DNA from: Salaquimonas sp.
Lineage (GTDB): Bacteria > Pseudomonadota > Alphaproteobacteria > Rhizobiales > Rhizobiaceae
NCBI GenBank assembly: GCA_028289365.1
Contig: JANQQM010000060.1
Location: 54,601-118,600, forward strand
Length of the DNA: 64,000 bases
Reading direction: 5' to 3'
The notes under the pieces are model-generated. The model saw only the letters and a program-made list of their open reading frames with translations, had not been told where the DNA came from and searched no databases. The first letter of the stretch is position 1. Each line of letters begins with the position of its first letter. A program made the position numbers and the translations under genes. Positions 60,752 to 64,000 of this stretch are shown one piece after another.

Positions 60752-61927
60752 TCAGATCGCCAGTTTGGTCCAGGCGCTGTTGCGCTTGCTCGACCGGACG
60801 CAGGCGTCAACAAAGGCAACACCTTTAACCCCGTCCTGAACGGTCGGATAGATGACTTCCGCGTCTGCACTTTCCTTATTCTGCGTAGCACGGATGGCAC
60901 GGGCAGCTTCCGTGTAAATATTGGCAAAGCCCTCCAGATACCCTTCCGGGTGTCCCGGTGGAACGCGCGAAACACGCCCCGCCGCCTCATCAGATCCGGC
61001 GCCAGCCCGGGTTATCAATCTCTTGGGTTCGCCAAGCGGTGTGTACCAGAGATAGTTGGGATCCTCCTGGCTCCATTCCAGACCGGCTTTCGAACCGTAG
61101 ATCCGAATGGAAAGCGCATTTTCATTACCTGGCGCGACCTGACTTGCCCAGAGCATTCCGCGTGCACCGTTTGAAAAGCGCAACATTACATTTGCGTTGT
61201 CGTCGAGCTGGCGCCCCTCTACGAATGCGCTGAGATCAGCAGAGAGTTCTTCAACATCCAGGCCGGTCATGAAACAGGCCAGGTTATAGGCATGGGTGCC
61301 GATGTCTCCGGTGGAGCCCCCTGCCCCCGCCTGAGCCGGATCTGTCCGCCACGCAGCCTGTTTCTGTCCGGTTGATTCCAGATCCTGCGACAGCCAATCC
61401 TGTGGATATTCCACCTGCACAACCCTGATGTCGCCAAGCTCGCCATCGGCAATCATCTGCCTTGCCTGACGAACCATCGGATAGCCGGTATAGTTGTGGG
61501 TCAGCACGAAGATGGCGCCAGTCTTTTCAACCAGAGCTGCAAGCTTCTTGGCATCGCCCAGCGTAGAGGTCAACGGCTTGTCGCAAATGACATGAATTCC
61601 GCGCTTGAGGAACTCGCGTGCCACCGGATAGTGCATGTTGTTGGGGGTCACGATTGCGACAGCCTCGGCGCCATTTTTCAAGCGTGCTTCGCGTTTTGCC
61701 ATGTCCAGATAGGTGCCGTAATTCCGGTCATCCGCGAGGCCTAGTTCGGCCCCGGATTCACGCGCGCGATCTGGATCAGAGGACAACGCGCCCGCAACCA
61801 GCTCGTAGTGATCATCAATGCGTGAAGCGATCCGGTGAACAGCGCCGATGAATGCTCCCTGCCCGCCACCAATCATGCCAAGGCGAATACGGGATGGCCG
61901 CGCTTCGCTACGTCCTTCAATTGCCAT
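60752..61927 (-). CDS. Gfo/Idh/MocA family oxidoreductase
   Basis: A 391-residue sugar dehydrogenase-like protein with the N-terminal LGMIGGGQGAFIGAVHR, VTPNNMHYPVAREFLKRGIHVICDKPLTSTLGDAKKL (the CDKP form of the family EKP motif) and a C-terminal beta-sheet domain with GSTGDIGTHAYNLACFMTGLDVEEL. It is paired with a TIM-barrel isomerase (12 bp upstream), a combination often seen in catabolism of unusual sugars, where oxidation to a 3-keto sugar is followed by isomerisation or cleavage. The specific substrate is unknown. Confidence 0.9.
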   Translation of the reverse strand: MAIEGRSEARPSRIRLGMIGGGQGAFIGAVHRIASRIDDHYELVAGALSSDPDRARESGAELGLADDRNYGTYLDMAKREARLKNGAEAVAIVTPNNMHYPVAREFLKRGIHVICDKPLTSTLGDAKKLAALVEKTGAIFVLTHNYTGYPMVRQARQMIADGELGDIRVVQVEYPQDWLSQDLESTGQKQAAWRTDPAQAGAGGSTGDIGTHAYNLACFMTGLDVEELSADLSAFVEGRQLDDNANVMLRFSNGARGMLWASQVAPGNENALSIRIYGSKAGLEWSQEDPNYLWYTPLGEPKRLITRAGAGSDEAAGRVSRVPPGHPEGYLEGFANIYTEAARAIRATQNKESADAEVIYPTVQDGVKGVAFVDACVRSSKRNSAWTKLAI

Positions 61928-61939
61928 GGTTCCTACTCC

Positions 61940-62995
61940 CTATTTGATGCCCAACATCCGGCGATTGGCGGCTTCGTCAGTTCCGCCTGCGGCAAAATCA
62001 TCAAAGGCCTTTTCGGTGACCTTGATTATGTGGTTGGCGATGAATGGCGCTCCCTCGGCGGCACCCTGCTCGGGATGCTTGATGGCACACTCCCATTCCA
62101 AGACCGCCCAAGATTCATAGTCATAGAGGGCCAGTTTCGAGAAAATGGCTGAAAAATCCACCTGACCATCGCCGAGCGAACGGAACCTGCCAGCCCGTTC
62201 TGCCCAAGGCGCATAACCTGAATAAACACCCTGGCGCCCTGTCGGATTGAACTCCGCATCCTTGACATGGAACGCGCAGATGCGCTCGTGGTAGATATCG
62301 ATGAACTCCAGATAGTCGAGCTGCTGCAGCAGGAAGTGCGACGGATCATAATTGATCTGGCAACGCGGATGACCGTTGAGCCGTTCAAGGAACATTTCAA
62401 AGGTGGTTCCGTCGAAGACGTCCTCACCCGGATGAATTTCGAAACCGACATCGCAACCCGCCTCATCAAACGCATCGAGAATTGGTTTCCAACGCTTTGC
62501 CAGTTCGTCAAATGCAGTTTCAATCAACCCGGCCGGCCGTTGCGGCCAGGGGTAGAGATAGGGAAAGGCTAGTGAACCCGGGAATGAGACGTGGGAGGCA
62601 AAGCCCATATTGGCAGAAGCCTTGGCAGCCAGTTTCATCTGCTCGACCGCCCATTCCTGCCGGGCCTTCGGATTTCCCCTGACCTCAGGCGCAGCAAACC
62701 CGTCGAATGCCTCATCATAGGCCGGATGCACGGCAACGAGCTGGCCCTGCAAATGGGTTGAAAGATCTGTGATTTCGATGCCTGCATCCTTACAGGTTCC
62801 AATCAGTTCATCGCAATAGGTTTTGCTGTCGGCTGCCTTGGCAAGATCAATTAGGTTACCGTCCCAGCTGGGGAGCTGGATACCCTTATAACCGTGGCCA
62901 GCCGCCCATTCGGAGACTGTCTTGAGAGAATTGAATGGCGGCTCATCCCCACCAAACTGAGCCAGAAATATCGCCGGACCTTTCATCGTCTTCAT
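61940..62995 (-). CDS. sugar phosphate isomerase/epimerase (TIM barrel)
   Basis: A 351-residue member of the xylose-isomerase-like superfamily, starting at ATG 62995 downstream of AAGGAGAC. Metal-site strands are recognisable: GFEIHPGEDVFDGTTFEMFLERL, QINYDPSHFLLQQLDYLEFI, ICAFHVKDAEFNP and SWAVLEWECAIKHPEQG. It is longer than IolE-type enzymes because of a C-terminal extension. It forms an operon with the Gfo/Idh protein and probably acts on the same keto-sugar route. Confidence 0.87.
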   Translation of the reverse strand: MKTMKGPAIFLAQFGGDEPPFNSLKTVSEWAAGHGYKGIQLPSWDGNLIDLAKAADSKTYCDELIGTCKDAGIEITDLSTHLQGQLVAVHPAYDEAFDGFAAPEVRGNPKARQEWAVEQMKLAAKASANMGFASHVSFPGSLAFPYLYPWPQRPAGLIETAFDELAKRWKPILDAFDEAGCDVGFEIHPGEDVFDGTTFEMFLERLNGHPRCQINYDPSHFLLQQLDYLEFIDIYHERICAFHVKDAEFNPTGRQGVYSGYAPWAERAGRFRSLGDGQVDFSAIFSKLALYDYESWAVLEWECAIKHPEQGAAEGAPFIANHIIKVTEKAFDDFAAGGTDEAANRRMLGIK

Positions 62996-63049
62996 CGTTC
63001 ATGTCTCCTTCGTTTTTTTGTGTTGGCTGCGTTCAAACGGAGCCAGAAA

Positions 63050-63898
63050 TCATGCTTTTTCCCAGGTCTCCCGCAGAAAATCATGTCCAAATCGGTACAC
63101 TTCCTCACGAGCCGGGAAGAAATCGCGCCATACCCGTGTCGCTGCTGCCAGCTCGGGCAAGGCCCTGCCAAAGGACTCCACCGTGCACCACCGATCATAT
63201 CCACCCTTCTTGAGGGCTGACATAGTCTCGATCCAGGGCACATGTCCCTTTCCAGGTGTGCCGCGATCGTTTTCCGAGAAGTGTACGTGCGAGATCGCGC
63301 CAATATTGGGCGTAATGACGCCGACCGGGTCCTTCTCCTCGATATTTGCATGGAAGGTATCGTAGAGCAGACCGTAATTTTCGGCTCCCACCTTGCCAAC
63401 AATGTCCGCTGCGTCCTCGACCGTGTTTAGTACATAGCATTCGAACCTGTTGAGCGGTTCAACGCCCAATGTGATGTTTCGCTCGGCTGCGTAGGCGGCG
63501 GCTTTCTTGTGGACTGTAACCAGATTGCTCAGTTCCTCTGCGGTCGGAGGCTCGCCGGAGAATATTCCCAGGGGTTGATGGAACGGGCCGCAAAGCACAT
63601 CGCCGCCGGCAGCCTCAACACAATCGATGGCCCAGGAGATATGACCCAGTGCTGCCTCCTGGACGCCGGCATCGCTACTGAGGCAGCTATGGGCCTCGTC
63701 CGGCATGACGCAGACTGCCGTTACGCCCAACCCGTTGTCCCGGGCAGCATTACCAACCTTTTCGAAATGCTCCGGCTCACCGCCAAAAATCGGCAGTTCG
63801 ACACCGTCATAGCCGATCTTTTTCAGGTCTTCGAAGATGGAGAAGTGTTCTTCGGCAACATCCGTGGTCCACAATAAGAGGTTAAATCCCAACAGCAT
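63050..63898 (-). CDS. ketose 3-epimerase-like protein (D-tagatose/D-psicose 3-epimerase family)
   Basis: A 282-residue TIM barrel starting at ATG 63898 after CAGGAG. GFNLLLWTTDV, YDGVELPIFGG, ITLGVEPLNRFECYVLNTVEDAADIVGKVG, NYGLLYDTFHANIEEKDP and SHVHFSENDRGTPGKGHVPW are close to the metal- and substrate-binding motifs of ketose 3-epimerases (Glu, Asp, His, Glu). It may alternatively be a hydroxypyruvate-isomerase-like enzyme. First intact gene of the visible operon. Confidence 0.87.
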   Translation of the reverse strand: MLLGFNLLLWTTDVAEEHFSIFEDLKKIGYDGVELPIFGGEPEHFEKVGNAARDNGLGVTAVCVMPDEAHSCLSSDAGVQEAALGHISWAIDCVEAAGGDVLCGPFHQPLGIFSGEPPTAEELSNLVTVHKKAAAYAAERNITLGVEPLNRFECYVLNTVEDAADIVGKVGAENYGLLYDTFHANIEEKDPVGVITPNIGAISHVHFSENDRGTPGKGHVPWIETMSALKKGGYDRWCTVESFGRALPELAAATRVWRDFFPAREEVYRFGHDFLRETWEKA

Positions 63899-63935
63899 GA
63901 CGTTTCTCCTGTAACTTCACTGGCAATTGCACACC

Positions 63936-64000
63936 CTACTCTGCCTTGAGCGGCAATGTTTCCATTGCGGTTCTGGTATCCTCAAAGGAGGTAATTCCGG
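63936..64000 (-). CDS. C-terminal end of a gene cut by the right window edge
   Basis: The minus-strand frame ends ..GITSFEDTRTAMETLPLKAE and a TAG at 63936-63938, 37 bp before the epimerase start. The last 20 residues resemble the end of a zinc-type or other dehydrogenase, but that is weak. It is probably the preceding gene of the same sugar operon. Confidence 0.4.
   Translation of the reverse strand, partial: GITSFEDTRTAMETLPLKAE

Noticed and set aside
1-64000. CRISPR array, rRNA genes or intact insertion sequences
   Set aside because: No regularly spaced direct repeats, rRNA sequence or DDE transposase ORF was seen anywhere in the window.

Overview
The window looks like a stretch of chromosome (or large replicon) from a marine heterotrophic alphaproteobacterium. 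The evidence is five periplasmic-binding-protein ABC importers or parts of them, many Gfo/Idh dehydrogenases, SDRs and IolE-like isomerases, a DddL-type DMSP lyase, a sulfatase, and a recombinase/DUF2924/DUF3489 and ParB-methylase/DUF5681 set typical of alphaproteobacterial mobile elements. The exact genus cannot be fixed from the sequence alone. I ran no database searches; family names rest on motifs read by eye.

Layout. (1) 1-7.4 kb: a sugar locus. An RbsB/FrcB-type importer, a cupin glucose-6-phosphate isomerase and an alpha/beta hydrolase (cut by the left edge) run leftward from a divergent ROK repressor; a Gfo/Idh dehydrogenase and a TIM-barrel isomerase follow the repressor. Two near-identical palindromes mark both promoters, so this is probably one ROK regulon. 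(2) 7.4-11.7 kb: remains of a mobile element (unknown protein, ParB-methyltransferase fusion, two DUF5681 proteins, a broken replication-relaxation-like gene). (3) 11.7-20.1 kb: a CUT1 importer operon with a sulfatase and a zinc dehydrogenase, divergent from a LysR regulator; it probably handles a sulfated carbohydrate. (4) 20.5-33.7 kb: a long leftward operon with SIS-domain deglycase and PfkB kinase (FrlB/FrlD-like), a complete Dpp/Opp-type importer, an SDR, an isomerase, an aldo/keto reductase and a DAO-family flavoenzyme; a divergent SDR and GntR/UTRA regulator lie across a perfect inverted repeat. This reads as Amadori-product (glycated amino acid or peptide) catabolism.

(5) 34.6-41.3 kb: an AT-rich defence-like block. 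It holds a 5-methylcytosine methyltransferase and a Vsr nuclease, convergent with a translationally coupled pair: a protein carrying two GHKL ATPase cores (Hsp90/MORC-like at the N-terminus, histidine-kinase-like at the C-terminus) and a receiver-like protein with a large unknown C-terminal domain. Divergent from these is a PUA/EVE-like, zinc-finger protein with a hydrophobic tail. This is my best candidate for an undescribed system. (6) 41.5-44.8 kb: DUF3489, DUF2924 and a large serine recombinase, then tRNA-Gln and tRNA-Pro. The same kind of element usually carries the genes seen in region 2, so regions 2-6 may be one island with catabolic and defence cargo.

(7) 45-54.4 kb: an erythritol/pentitol-like locus: RbsABC-type importer, two SDRs, a COG4091-like dehydrogenase, an FGGY kinase and a SorC regulator. 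(8) 54.6-60.3 kb: SDR, TspO, a YHYH protein, the DMSP lyase, and a run of exported proteins (HAD phosphatase-like, DUF2092, a Gly/His-repeat protein). (9) 60.4-64 kb: a rhamnose-mutarotase-like protein, a Gfo/Idh dehydrogenase, two TIM-barrel isomerases/epimerases and the tail of another gene, forming a further sugar operon that leaves the window on the right.
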